Positions 15,000 to 22,663 of a DNA stretch of 64,000 nucleotides are shown here, one piece after another; the first letter of the stretch is position 1; every line of letters starts with the position of its first letter. The notes below the pieces were generated by a model. It saw only the letters and a program-made list of their open reading frames with translations, was not told where the DNA came from and did no database searches. Source of the DNA: Dehalococcoidia bacterium (GTDB taxonomy: Bacteria; Chloroflexota; Dehalococcoidia; GIF9; UBA5629). Location: contig JBAZEK010000001.1 of the NCBI GenBank assembly GCA_041653995.1, forward strand, positions 806,001 to 870,000, given 5' to 3'. A program made the translations under genes and the position numbers.

Positions 15000-17900
15000 C
15001 TATTCTTGTTTCTTGATAGACAGCGTGATCTCAAGCCCAGAGAGTTTAAATTTCTCGGTGTGTGCCGGCGGCTCAGCCGACTTCTGAAGAATCTCCGTCG
15101 ACAGCGTCTCCTGCCTGATATAATCGGCGAAATCCTTCATCACGGCCTGCACCTGCTCGCCGCCCTCGTAGTAGGTCCGGATATGGTCCGCTATCTCGAG
15201 GCCGGCGGACCTGCGCATGGTCTGCAGCCTTCTGACTATCTCCCTGGCAAGGCCCTCAGCCTGCAGCTCCTTGCTGATCTCCGTGACGACGCCGACCTGG
15301 TAGTCGCCCTCAGCTATCACGGACAGGTTCTTATCCTCTTTCATCTCCTCCTCTGTGAATCCCATTTCCTTGACGTTTAACTCATCCGTGATCTGAGTGC
15401 ATAGTTTCTGCAGCGCCTCCCTCTCATGAGACGACCTGGCCTTCACGATCACCTTGGGCAGGGGCTGCCTGACCTTGACAGCGCTCCTGGAGCGCGCCGC
15501 CCTTCCCATGCTGCAAACCTTCATGGCCAGCTCTGTGCCGGCGATTATATCCGTATCGATCTGTTTCTCATCGGCATCGGGGAATAGCGCCAGGTGAACG
15601 CTTTCCGGCGCATCCTTGTCAACCGTCCTGACCAGATTCTGATAGATCTCTTCCGCAACGAAGGGCGTAAAGGGCGCAAGCAGTTTGGCCAGCGTCGCCA
15701 GCGCCTGGTACAGCGTATGGTAGGCCGATAGCTTGTCGTGGTCATTCTGGCTCTTCCAGAAACGCCGCCGGCTGCGCCTGACGTACCAGTTCGACAGGTC
15801 GTTGACAAAGGACTCGATCTTCCGGCCGGCCCCGGTGGGATCATATTCACCCAAATGGCGGTCCACATCGATTATCAGCTGGTTCAAGCTTGAGATCAGC
15901 CACCTGTCCAGCTCCGACGTGATTTTCGGGGCCTTCTTTCCGGGTGCGAAATTATCGATATTGGCGTAGATAACGAAGAACGAGTAGGTGTTCCAAAGAG
16001 TCATGAGAAAGTTGCGCATGACCTCGACCACCATGTCGGGAGACATGCGCCTGACGTTGCCGGGAGGGCCCGAGGTGAACATATACCAGCGCAGCGCATC
16101 CGCGCCTGAGGAATCGAGAACGGTCCAGGGGTCCACCACGTTTCCCCTGGTCTTGCTCATCTTCTCCCCCTGAGCGTCAAGGATATGGCCCAGGCAGATG
16201 ACGTTTTTAAAGCAGGGCTGGTCGAATATGAGTGTGGAAAGGGCGTGCAGGCTGTAGAACCATCCCCTGGTCTGGTCCACGGCCTCAGATATGTAATCGG
16301 CGGGGAAGCTCTGCTTGAAGAGCTCACTGTTTTCAAAGGGATAGTGCCACTGGGCAAAAGGCATGGCGCCCGAATCGAACCAGCAGTCGATGACCTCGGG
16401 CTGCCTGACCATGGTATCGCCACAGGCGGCGCAGGTGTAGGTGACGTCATCGATATACGGCCTGTGCAGGTCCATACCGTCGGGGTAACCGTGTAATCCG
16501 GGTTTGCCCTTGATCTCCTCCACTCCACCCGGGCAATCGTACTGCCCGCACTTGCGGCACACCCATATATTGAGGGGCGTTCCCCAGTATCTTTCACGTG
16601 AAAAGGCCCAGTCCACGTTGTTATTTAGCCAGTCACCGAACCGGCCCTCTTTGATATGCTCGGGATACCAGTTTATCTGCCTGTTCCCGGCAATCATCTC
16701 GTCCTTTCTGGCGGAAGTCCTGATGTACCAGGTCTTCTTGGCGTAGTAGACCAGGGGCGCGTCGCAGCGCCAGCAGAACGGGTAGGTGTGCGTGATTTTG
16801 ACGGTCTTGTAGAGAAGGCCGCGCTTTTCGAGATCGCCCAGTATATCGGCATCGGCGTCTTTAACGAATTTTCCCGAAAACGAGTATGTGCCGGTGATGT
16901 TGCCCGCCAGGTCCACCTGCTGCACGAAATCGAGATTGTTCTCCAGACCTGCCTGGAAATCCACCTCGCCGAAAGCCGGCGCGATATGCACTATGCCCGT
17001 GCCGTCCTCCATCGAGACGAAATCGGCGGTAATAATCTTATAGGTGAGGTCTTTAACCGGCTGCTGCACATCGAACTGCCCCGGCTGGCCTTCCTTGGCG
17101 CGCTTTCTTTCAACATCGTATTCGTGAGGATTATACAGGGGATAATAGAGCGATCCGACCAGCCGGCCTCCCTTAAACGTCTTGAGCACAGGCCGGCCGC
17201 CCAGTCCGGCCTGGTCAAGCAGGGCCTGCGCAAAGACCAGATACTCGTCATCCAGTGCGATAACGGCATAATCGGCATCCTCCGCCAGTGCCAGCGATGT
17301 GTTGCCGGGAAGCGTCCACGGCGTTGTCGTCCAGGCTAAAAAGTAGACCTTACCCTTCGCTACAGCATCCGCCAGCGTGAGACCGCCGGACTTATCGGAA
17401 GCCACGGACGGCGGCAGCGTGTGTATCCTGAATTTCACATACACGGACGGGTCGACCGTGTCATCCTTGTATCCGAGGGCCACCTCGTGTGAACTGAGTG
17501 AAGTACCGCAGCGCGGGCAGTGGGGTGTAACCTTGTAACCCTGATAGATCAGGTCCTTGTTCCAGAGCTGTTGGATGCCCCACCAGCACGATTCGATGTA
17601 TGAGTTATGCAGCGTCACATAGGGATGGTCGATATCCAGCCAGAAACCGATCCTCTCGGTAAGGGAATCCCATTGCTTGAGATACTTGAATACGCTTTCA
17701 CGGCAGAGAGCGTTGAATTTGGCTACGCCGTATTCCTCGATCTGCGCCTTGCCTGTAAAACCGAGCTGTTTCTCGACCTCGAGCTCGACCGGCAGGCCGT
17801 GCGTATCCCAACCGGCCTTCCTGGGCACGCAGAACCCCTTCATGGTCTTATAGCGGGGTATCACATCCTTGAAGACGCGTGACAGGACATGGTGGATGCC

Positions 17901-18062
17901 GGGATTGCCGTTGGCCGTGGGAGGACCTTCGTAAAAAATATATCTGGGTGAAGAAGATCTGGCGTCTATGCTCTGCTCAAAGATTTTTCTGTCGCGCCAC
18001 AGCTTTAATATCCCCTGCTCCAAATCAGGGAAGCTGACCTTGCTGTTAACGGGCTGGAACAT
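15000..18062 (-). CDS. ileS: Isoleucyl-tRNA synthetase
   Basis: Charges tRNA-Ile. The 1020-residue protein has the class I signatures: the HIGH equivalent is G-I-H-H at 55-58 in A-N-G-N-P-G-I-H-H-V-L, and K-M-S-K-T-R-G-N-V-V-D-P lies near 634. P-G-I-H-H and the overall length point to the eukaryote-like IleRS type, whose members are often mupirocin-insensitive (family knowledge, not shown here). CP1 editing and anticodon domains are present by length, and C-x-x-C pairs (such as C-R-K-C and C-A-A-C) suggest zinc sites. It starts 3 bases after jag and closes the long minus-strand operon. Confidence 0.97.
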   Translation of the reverse strand: MFQPVNSKVSFPDLEQGILKLWRDRKIFEQSIDARSSSPRYIFYEGPPTANGNPGIHHVLSRVFKDVIPRYKTMKGFCVPRKAGWDTHGLPVELEVEKQLGFTGKAQIEEYGVAKFNALCRESVFKYLKQWDSLTERIGFWLDIDHPYVTLHNSYIESCWWGIQQLWNKDLIYQGYKVTPHCPRCGTSLSSHEVALGYKDDTVDPSVYVKFRIHTLPPSVASDKSGGLTLADAVAKGKVYFLAWTTTPWTLPGNTSLALAEDADYAVIALDDEYLVFAQALLDQAGLGGRPVLKTFKGGRLVGSLYYPLYNPHEYDVERKRAKEGQPGQFDVQQPVKDLTYKIITADFVSMEDGTGIVHIAPAFGEVDFQAGLENNLDFVQQVDLAGNITGTYSFSGKFVKDADADILGDLEKRGLLYKTVKITHTYPFCWRCDAPLVYYAKKTWYIRTSARKDEMIAGNRQINWYPEHIKEGRFGDWLNNNVDWAFSRERYWGTPLNIWVCRKCGQYDCPGGVEEIKGKPGLHGYPDGMDLHRPYIDDVTYTCAACGDTMVRQPEVIDCWFDSGAMPFAQWHYPFENSELFKQSFPADYISEAVDQTRGWFYSLHALSTLIFDQPCFKNVICLGHILDAQGEKMSKTRGNVVDPWTVLDSSGADALRWYMFTSGPPGNVRRMSPDMVVEVMRNFLMTLWNTYSFFVIYANIDNFAPGKKAPKITSELDRWLISSLNQLIIDVDRHLGEYDPTGAGRKIESFVNDLSNWYVRRSRRRFWKSQNDHDKLSAYHTLYQALATLAKLLAPFTPFVAEEIYQNLVRTVDKDAPESVHLALFPDADEKQIDTDIIAGTELAMKVCSMGRAARSRSAVKVRQPLPKVIVKARSSHEREALQKLCTQITDELNVKEMGFTEEEMKEDKNLSVIAEGDYQVGVVTEISKELQAEGLAREIVRRLQTMRRSAGLEIADHIRTYYEGGEQVQAVMKDFADYIRQETLSTEILQKSAEPPAHTEKFKLSGLEITLSIKKQE

Positions 18063-18065
18063 GGA

Positions 18066-18728
18066 CTACTTTTTCCTTGATTGTATTACCACACGGCGCC
18101 CGTCCCCTTCTCCAGTGCTCTGGGTCATAACGTCAGGATTATCGGCCAGCGTTATATGCACAATCCTTCTCTCATCGGGAGGCATCGGCTCCATGGTAAT
18201 GGGACGCCTTCTCCTCGCAACCTGCTCGGACAGACGAAGAGCGAGCTTCGCGAGAGACTCATAGTGGCGTTTTTTATACCAGTCCACGTCGACATTGACG
18301 GAGACCCATTTTTTCAGTTTCTCGGCTACGATCAGTCTGACCAGGTATTGCAGAGACGACAGTGCCTGCCCGCGCCTGCCGATGAGCACCCCCAGGTCAT
18401 CTCCCTCGATGTTCAGCGTGATGGGAACTCCATCGTCACCCGACCCGGTTACATCCACCGTGGCCAGTATACCCATGTTGTGCAGGACATCGCATAGCAC
18501 CTGGCGGGCCGTATCGGCCGCATCGCTCATGGCACCCGGTTGCCTTTCATCGTCATCTTCGAGCAGGACCACCTTGATGCGGGCATCCTCGGCGCCGACT
18601 CCCAGCACGCCCGATTTACCTTTCTTGACCACGATAATGTCAACCTCTTCGCGGGCGACACCGAGCTGCAAAAGGGCAATCCTGGTAGCCTCCTCCACCG
18701 TCTTGGCGCTCAGTTCTAATTCTCTCAC
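18066..18728 (-). CDS. jag: Jag/KhpB RNA-binding protein (Jag_N, KH, R3H)
   Basis: RNA-binding protein of 220 residues. The N-terminal Jag domain (about 1-50) holds K-K-G-K-S-G-V-L-G-V-G. A KH domain follows, with its loop at L-I-G-R-R-G-Q-A near 116-123. The R3H domain near the C-terminus has R-R-I-V-H-I-T-L-A. In Firmicutes, KhpB/Jag pairs with KhpA and links RNA binding to cell elongation; a role here is by homology. The start is GTG two bases after the yidC stop, giving the normal yidC-jag pair. Confidence 0.94.
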   Translation of the reverse strand: MRELELSAKTVEEATRIALLQLGVAREEVDIIVVKKGKSGVLGVGAEDARIKVVLLEDDDERQPGAMSDAADTARQVLCDVLHNMGILATVDVTGSGDDGVPITLNIEGDDLGVLIGRRGQALSSLQYLVRLIVAEKLKKWVSVNVDVDWYKKRHYESLAKLALRLSEQVARRRRPITMEPMPPDERRIVHITLADNPDVMTQSTGEGDGRRVVIQSRKK

Positions 18729-18730
18729 TT

Positions 18731-19558
18731 CTATCCCTTCTTTTTGTCGCCGCCTTCCTTAAGTGCCTTGGAAGGCTGTTCCGCTGCTTTTTGAGTCGCG
18801 CTCTGAGGCTGAGTCTGAGCCTGAGGTTGCCTGAAGGACGGGAAGGTGAAATAGCCCCAGCCGCCGGCCACGAAGTACTGGATGATTATGCCGATGATAT
18901 TGGATACCACCCAGTAAAGGGCCAATCCACTGGGGAAGGACAGCGTGAAAAAGGCGAACATCAGGGGCATCATCATGGTTGTCATGCTCGACATCTGCTG
19001 CTGGCGGGGATCGGTGGCGGGCGGCGTAACCATCTTCTGCTGCACCCACATGGTCAGGCCTACCAATATGGCAAGGATCATGGTCGGGTCAGGCTGGGAC
19101 AGCCTGAGCCCCAGGAAGTTCTCATTAAGCGGTATGGCCTGGTCCACCATGTCCCAGGGATATAGATGCTGCGACAATATGAGAAGATTTTCAGGCGTAG
19201 CCGCAAGGGCCTGCATGATAGATTGATAAAGCGCAATCCAGATGGGCATCTGTATCAGCATAGGCCACATGCATCCCAGGGGGTTGATACCGGCCTCTTT
19301 ATAGAGGCGCATCATCTCCTGCTGCAGTTTCTTCTGGTCGCGCGCATACTTTTTCTGGAGCTCCTGCATCTTGGGCTGAAGCTCCTGCATGGCTTTGGTC
19401 GACTTTGTCTGCCTGAACGTGAGGGGCATGAGGACGATCCTGACCACTATGGTCAGCACGATGATAGCCAGGCCGAAGTTGCTCCAGAGCATCTGGGAAA
19501 GGGCGATCAGACCGTTCAGTACCGGATCGAGTATAGCTACATTCCAAATATCAACCAT
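18731..19558 (-). CDS. yidC: YidC/Oxa1 membrane insertase
   Basis: Inserts and folds inner-membrane proteins. The 275-residue form has no large periplasmic domain, as in Gram-positive and Chloroflexota proteins. Five hydrophobic segments are visible. The core motif F-R-Q-T-K-S-T-K-A-M-Q-E-L-Q-P near 48-62 is followed by a charged cytoplasmic hairpin, and Arg41 in I-V-V-R is the expected groove arginine. The C-terminal tail is rich in Gln, Lys and Pro. It is preceded by the beta-propeller lipoprotein gene, nine bases away. Confidence 0.95.
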   Translation of the reverse strand: MVDIWNVAILDPVLNGLIALSQMLWSNFGLAIIVLTIVVRIVLMPLTFRQTKSTKAMQELQPKMQELQKKYARDQKKLQQEMMRLYKEAGINPLGCMWPMLIQMPIWIALYQSIMQALAATPENLLILSQHLYPWDMVDQAIPLNENFLGLRLSQPDPTMILAILVGLTMWVQQKMVTPPATDPRQQQMSSMTTMMMPLMFAFFTLSFPSGLALYWVVSNIIGIIIQYFVAGGWGYFTFPSFRQPQAQTQPQSATQKAAEQPSKALKEGGDKKKG

Positions 19559-19567
19559 ATAACTAAC

Positions 19568-20746
19568 CTACTTTATCGCTGAAGAAAAATCCCAGGTGAT
19601 GGTATTCTTCACCGTATCAACTGCATAGACTTTGTGATCCCGGGCATATATGTAAACCATGTCGCCCTCCGCGTAAGGATTCCCGTAGACGGTATAGCCG
19701 ACCGATATACTGCTGATCTTGGTCCCGTTGGTTATATCCAGCTTGTAAAGCGTCCCCTTTTCACTCACCGCGAATATGTGCTTATCGGTCACGGCAGGGG
19801 TTGACACCATCTGGCCGTCTCCCTCGAATTGCCAGATCTCTGTGCCGCCGACAGCCTCGATGGCATATATCTTTTTGTCCATGCAGGCTGCATAGATAGT
19901 GCTGTCGCGAATCACCGGCGTGGCCCAGAACCAGTTGCCGGCCTGGTATTTCCACTTCACGGCTCCATCGGCTTTATCAACGGCATACAGGTTCCGATCG
20001 AATGTGCCGAAATAAAGCAGCTGGTCCTTTACAGCGAGAGACGAGGCTACCGCCGAGGGGATCTTGATGCTCCATACCTCCCTGCCTGTTTCGGCCGATA
20101 TGGCATACACGTTGCCTCCGTAGTTGCCGGAATAGATTATTCCGTTGTCCAGAACGGGAGCCGTCCATATCTTGTCGGAGGTCTGGAACTCCCAGATAAA
20201 ATCGCCTGTAACGGCGTCGAGCGCATAGATTTTACCGTTGGCGCTGCCGAAATACAGTGCCGTCCCGTCGGTGACGATATTACCGACGATCGCTCCTACC
20301 GTTTCGAAGCCTTCCCTGGGGTAAATCCAGCGGACCACTCCCCGATTGGCATTGAGGGCATAGATTTTGCCGGTGTAGGTGCCCACTAAAACCAGGTCAC
20401 CGATTACCACAGGAGTGGCGTAGATGCCTTTGCCGGAGGCCGACGATGACGGGGCGCACATGGCGCCGCAGGTGGATCCCGGCGTGGCGGTTTTAATGGC
20501 ATATATCCATTCCGTCTCGGTGGGGAAAGTCTTACCCTCGCTTCGCGCCTGCGGGCTAAGGGCAATGACCGATCCCTCCATAGACCCGAAGCAAATCAAC
20601 TCGTTGTAGGGGGCAAAGCTGGACCAGCCCTGGGCCTGTGCTCCTGAACACCCGCCGTCCATGCCGGGCATACAGCCTGAAACAAATACCAGCAGGAGTA
20701 CCCCCAGGAGAATAACAATCCTGACCAAATTTCTAACTTTTCTCAT
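19568..20746 (-). CDS. PQQ-repeat beta-propeller lipoprotein (BamB-like)
   Basis: A 392-residue exported lipoprotein: signal peptide and lipobox V-S-G-C with Cys25. The mature part is a series of about seven blades with the repeat A-L-D-A-x-T-G-x-x-x-W (for example A-L-D-A-V-T-G-D-F-I-W and A-I-S-A-E-T-G-R-E-V-W), the PQQ/quinoprotein-like repeat also found in the outer-membrane assembly factor BamB. No quinoprotein catalytic residues are evident, so a scaffold role is likelier than dehydrogenase activity. Its place between yidD and yidC suggests help in membrane-protein biogenesis. AGGA lies 8 bases before the ATG. Confidence 0.85.
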   Translation of the reverse strand: MRKVRNLVRIVILLGVLLLVFVSGCMPGMDGGCSGAQAQGWSSFAPYNELICFGSMEGSVIALSPQARSEGKTFPTETEWIYAIKTATPGSTCGAMCAPSSSASGKGIYATPVVIGDLVLVGTYTGKIYALNANRGVVRWIYPREGFETVGAIVGNIVTDGTALYFGSANGKIYALDAVTGDFIWEFQTSDKIWTAPVLDNGIIYSGNYGGNVYAISAETGREVWSIKIPSAVASSLAVKDQLLYFGTFDRNLYAVDKADGAVKWKYQAGNWFWATPVIRDSTIYAACMDKKIYAIEAVGGTEIWQFEGDGQMVSTPAVTDKHIFAVSEKGTLYKLDITNGTKISSISVGYTVYGNPYAEGDMVYIYARDHKVYAVDTVKNTITWDFSSAIK

Positions 20747-20787
20747 ATATTATCCTACTAAGTTTCATTCAATCTTAAGCCGGCCTA

Positions 20788-21000
20788 TCACGGAACAGGA
20801 TCGTAGCCGCGGGGAGTCCAGGGATTGCAGCGGCAGATCCTGAGAAAAGTCATCCAACTGCCTTTAAAAATGCCGTATCTCTGTATTGCCTCATATCCAT
20901 ATTGAGAACACGTCGGTGTAAAGCGGCAGGCCGAAGGCGTAACCTGCGATATTGTGCCCTGGTACAGTTTAATTGATTTTAGAGCTACCGTTTTCAGCAT
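20788..21000 (-). CDS. yidD: Membrane protein insertion efficiency factor YidD
   Basis: A 70-residue protein with the family core C-R-F-T-P-T-C-S-Q-Y-G-Y-E-A-I near 25-39 and the tail C-R-C-N-P-W near 57-62, ending G-Y-D-P-V-P. YidD helps YidC-dependent insertion in E. coli. Its ATG lies inside the end of rnpA, overlapping by 32 bases, the usual rnpA-yidD arrangement. Confidence 0.96.
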   Translation of the reverse strand: MLKTVALKSIKLYQGTISQVTPSACRFTPTCSQYGYEAIQRYGIFKGSWMTFLRICRCNPWTPRGYDPVP

Positions 21001-21331
21001 CTATTACCATCAAATCCAGGCGGTTGAGCAATTTCGTTATCGACCTGTTAACCTCATGATAATCAACGCATGCCACAGGTCGCCGGGCGATCAATACCAT
21101 GTCCCACCCGGATTTTATTATCATCAGGCGAATATTCTCCTTTAGCAGCCTCCTGACACGGTTTCTGACGGTTGCCTTCCCGATATCCTTGGTTACCGAG
21201 AGGCCAACGCGTAAAACATCCAGATGGTTGGGAAGAGCTTTTATTACCAGCAGTTTATCCGCTGCGGCTTTGCCAGACTTATATACTGCTAAATACTGCG
21301 ATCTCCTGGTTAAAGCCAATCTCTTGGCCAT
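20969..21331 (-). CDS. rnpA: Ribonuclease P protein component
   Basis: Protein partner of RNase P RNA in tRNA 5-prime maturation, 120 residues from the ATG at 21331. The RNR motif is clear: G-K-A-T-V-R-N-R-V-R-R-L-L-K-E near the middle, and basic residues cluster around it. A longer frame back to 21373 exists, but it would overlap the last codons of rpmH, and the M-A-K-R-L-A-L start fits the family length. The start is 7 bases after the rpmH stop. Confidence 0.93.
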   Translation of the reverse strand: MAKRLALTRRSQYLAVYKSGKAAADKLLVIKALPNHLDVLRVGLSVTKDIGKATVRNRVRRLLKENIRLMIIKSGWDMVLIARRPVACVDYHEVNRSITKLLNRLDLMVIDAENGSSKIN

Positions 21332-21338
21332 CTCAATG

Positions 21339-21479
21339 CTATACCTGAGTGAGCTTCCAGCGCCCTCGGGCACGCCTGGCCTTTAATACGGCTCGCCCAC
21401 CCCTGGTAGACGCCCGGGCGCGAAAACCGTGCTTCCTGACTCTTGCTCTTTTTTTCGGTTGATATGTCCTCTTGGGCAA
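21339..21479 (-). CDS. rpmH: 50S ribosomal protein L34
   Basis: A 46-residue, highly basic ribosomal protein, easily missed because of its size. The minus-strand frame from a TTG at 21479 reads M-P-K-R-T-Y-Q-P-K, then the L34 signature R-V-R-K-H-G-F-R-A-R, and ends G-R-W-K-L-T-Q-V before TAG. GGAG lies 7 bases upstream of the TTG. It is followed directly by rnpA, as in most bacteria, and preceded by rpsR, which is less usual. Confidence 0.97.
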   Translation of the reverse strand: MPKRTYQPKKRARVRKHGFRARASTRGGRAVLKARRARGRWKLTQV

Positions 21480-21498
21480 TTCAATACTCCAAATTTGA

Positions 21499-21786
21499 TT
21501 AAGCTTTTTTCTCGGATGCGCTCATGTTGTAGACATGATTGGGCGACGAGGCCAGCATGGCCAGATAACGCGCCCTCTTAATGGCCTGGGCCAGGCTGCG
21601 CTGGTGCCTGGCACACACACCGGTGCGTCTCCTCGGCACTATCTTGCCGCGATCAGAAACAAAACGCTGCAGAAGAGACACATTCTTATAGTCGATAGGC
21701 GCTTTGTCGGCACAAAACATGCATATCTTGGGTTTAACAATGAATTTGCGCCCCCTCTCCCTTCTCTGTACGGTATTGGTTTCCAT
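21499..21786 (-). CDS. rpsR: 30S ribosomal protein S18
   Basis: A 95-residue S18 from the ATG at 21786; a TTG at 21813 would add nine residues that the family lacks. It is the zinc-binding variety: C-M-F-C near residue 22 and C-A-R-H later form a C-x-x-C plus C-x-x-H set. The S18 core Y-K-N-V-S-L-L-Q-R-F-V and I-V-P-R-R-R-T-G-V-C-A-R-H-Q-R is intact. It follows ssb by 35 bases with AAGGAG upstream. Confidence 0.96.
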   Translation of the reverse strand: METNTVQRRERGRKFIVKPKICMFCADKAPIDYKNVSLLQRFVSDRGKIVPRRRTGVCARHQRSLAQAIKRARYLAMLASSPNHVYNMSASEKKA

Positions 21787-21821
21787 TGATCTAAAAAACT
21801 CCTTCTCTAACAATTAAGGAT

Positions 21822-22226
21822 TTAAAAGGGGATATCCTCCGGCTCGATATCACCTTCGATTACACGGGCATCCTCGGGCGGCAGTTGCGCAGGCCCCTGC
21901 TTGTCCAGGAAGAGCACCCTGTCTGCCGTCACATCCAGGCTGACCCGTTTCTGTCCGTCCTTGCCGTCATATAAGCGTGTACGCAAATTTCCTTCCACGT
22001 AAACCAGCTTACCTTTGTTTAAAAACTGGTTGCATGTCTCGGCCAGCTTTCTCCACGCGCTGATGCGAAACCACTCGGTCTCCTCTTTGAAGGACCCGTC
22101 GGGCTGTCGCACATTGCGATTGGCCGCCAGGCTGAAAGTGGTGACTGCTACACCGTCCGCAGTAAATCTCATCTCGGGATCACCCCCGACCCGGCCAATC
22201 AGAATAATCTTGATCAAGCTCGCCAT
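21822..22226 (-). CDS. ssb: Single-stranded DNA-binding protein
   Basis: OB-fold SSB of 134 residues. N-terminal I-L-I-G-R-V-G-G-D-P-E-M-R-F and the central W-F-R-I-S-A-W-R-K-L-A-E-T are typical, and the tail ends E-D-I-P-F, the partner-binding tip. GGAGG lies 6 bases before the ATG at 22226; a TTG one codon earlier is the only alternative. It sits between rpsF and rpsR, the standard order. Confidence 0.97.
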   Translation of the reverse strand: MASLIKIILIGRVGGDPEMRFTADGVAVTTFSLAANRNVRQPDGSFKEETEWFRISAWRKLAETCNQFLNKGKLVYVEGNLRTRLYDGKDGQKRVSLDVTADRVLFLDKQGPAQLPPEDARVIEGDIEPEDIPF

Positions 22227-22242
22227 CAACCACCTCCGGAGA

Positions 22243-22530
22243 TCAGCTATTCTCGCGAACGAACAGGTACCTTAATACATCCTCGGACATCTTCAAACCG
22301 GCGTCAAGCTCTTTTAAAGCCGTCTGTTTGATCTGCACTTTTTCGAGCACGTAATTGCCTTCAGTCTGCTTCTTAATCGGGTAAGCAAACCTTCTTTTTC
22401 CCCATTGATTCGTCTCCGTAACCGTTCCACCGAGCTTGGTTATCTGGTCGTTGACCTTTCCCAATACCCGGGTGAAATCATCTTCACTCAAGTCCGCATT
22501 CAGAATAAAAACCAGTTCGTAACCGGGCAC
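22243..22530 (-). CDS. rpsF: 30S ribosomal protein S6
   Basis: A 95-residue S6: Y-E-L-V-F-I-L near the N-terminus, then the family run G-K-R-R-F-A-Y-P-I-K-K near 44-54 and G-N-Y-V-L. The start is GTG with GGAGGA 6 bases upstream. It is the first gene of the minus-strand operon; a promoter lies about 20 bases further upstream. Confidence 0.96.
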   Translation of the reverse strand: MPGYELVFILNADLSEDDFTRVLGKVNDQITKLGGTVTETNQWGKRRFAYPIKKQTEGNYVLEKVQIKQTALKELDAGLKMSEDVLRYLFVRENS

Positions 22531-22561
22531 AATAAATCCTCCAAGCAGCGAAATTCTACTG

Positions 22562-22588
22562 ATTATAGCATACAGCCCAATTTCTCAA
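22562..22588 (-). promoter_or_regulatory. Promoter of the rpsF operon
   Basis: On the minus strand an extended minus-10, TGCTATAAT (TATAAT at 22562-22567), with TTGAGA 15 bases further upstream. It is divergent from the YchF-like gene promoter. Confidence 0.55.
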
Positions 22589-22613
22589 CAAGCTTCAGCC
22601 TCGAGCTGCGGTA

Positions 22614-22642
22614 TTGCATTTTCGTTCAGGCTGTCATATAGT
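22614..22642 (+). promoter_or_regulatory. Promoter of the YchF-like GTPase gene
   Basis: TTGCAT, a 17-base spacer, then TATAGT, 21 bases before the ATG at 22664, leaving a very short leader. Confidence 0.5.
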
Positions 22643-22663
22643 TTTCTAGCAGGTCAGCACAAT

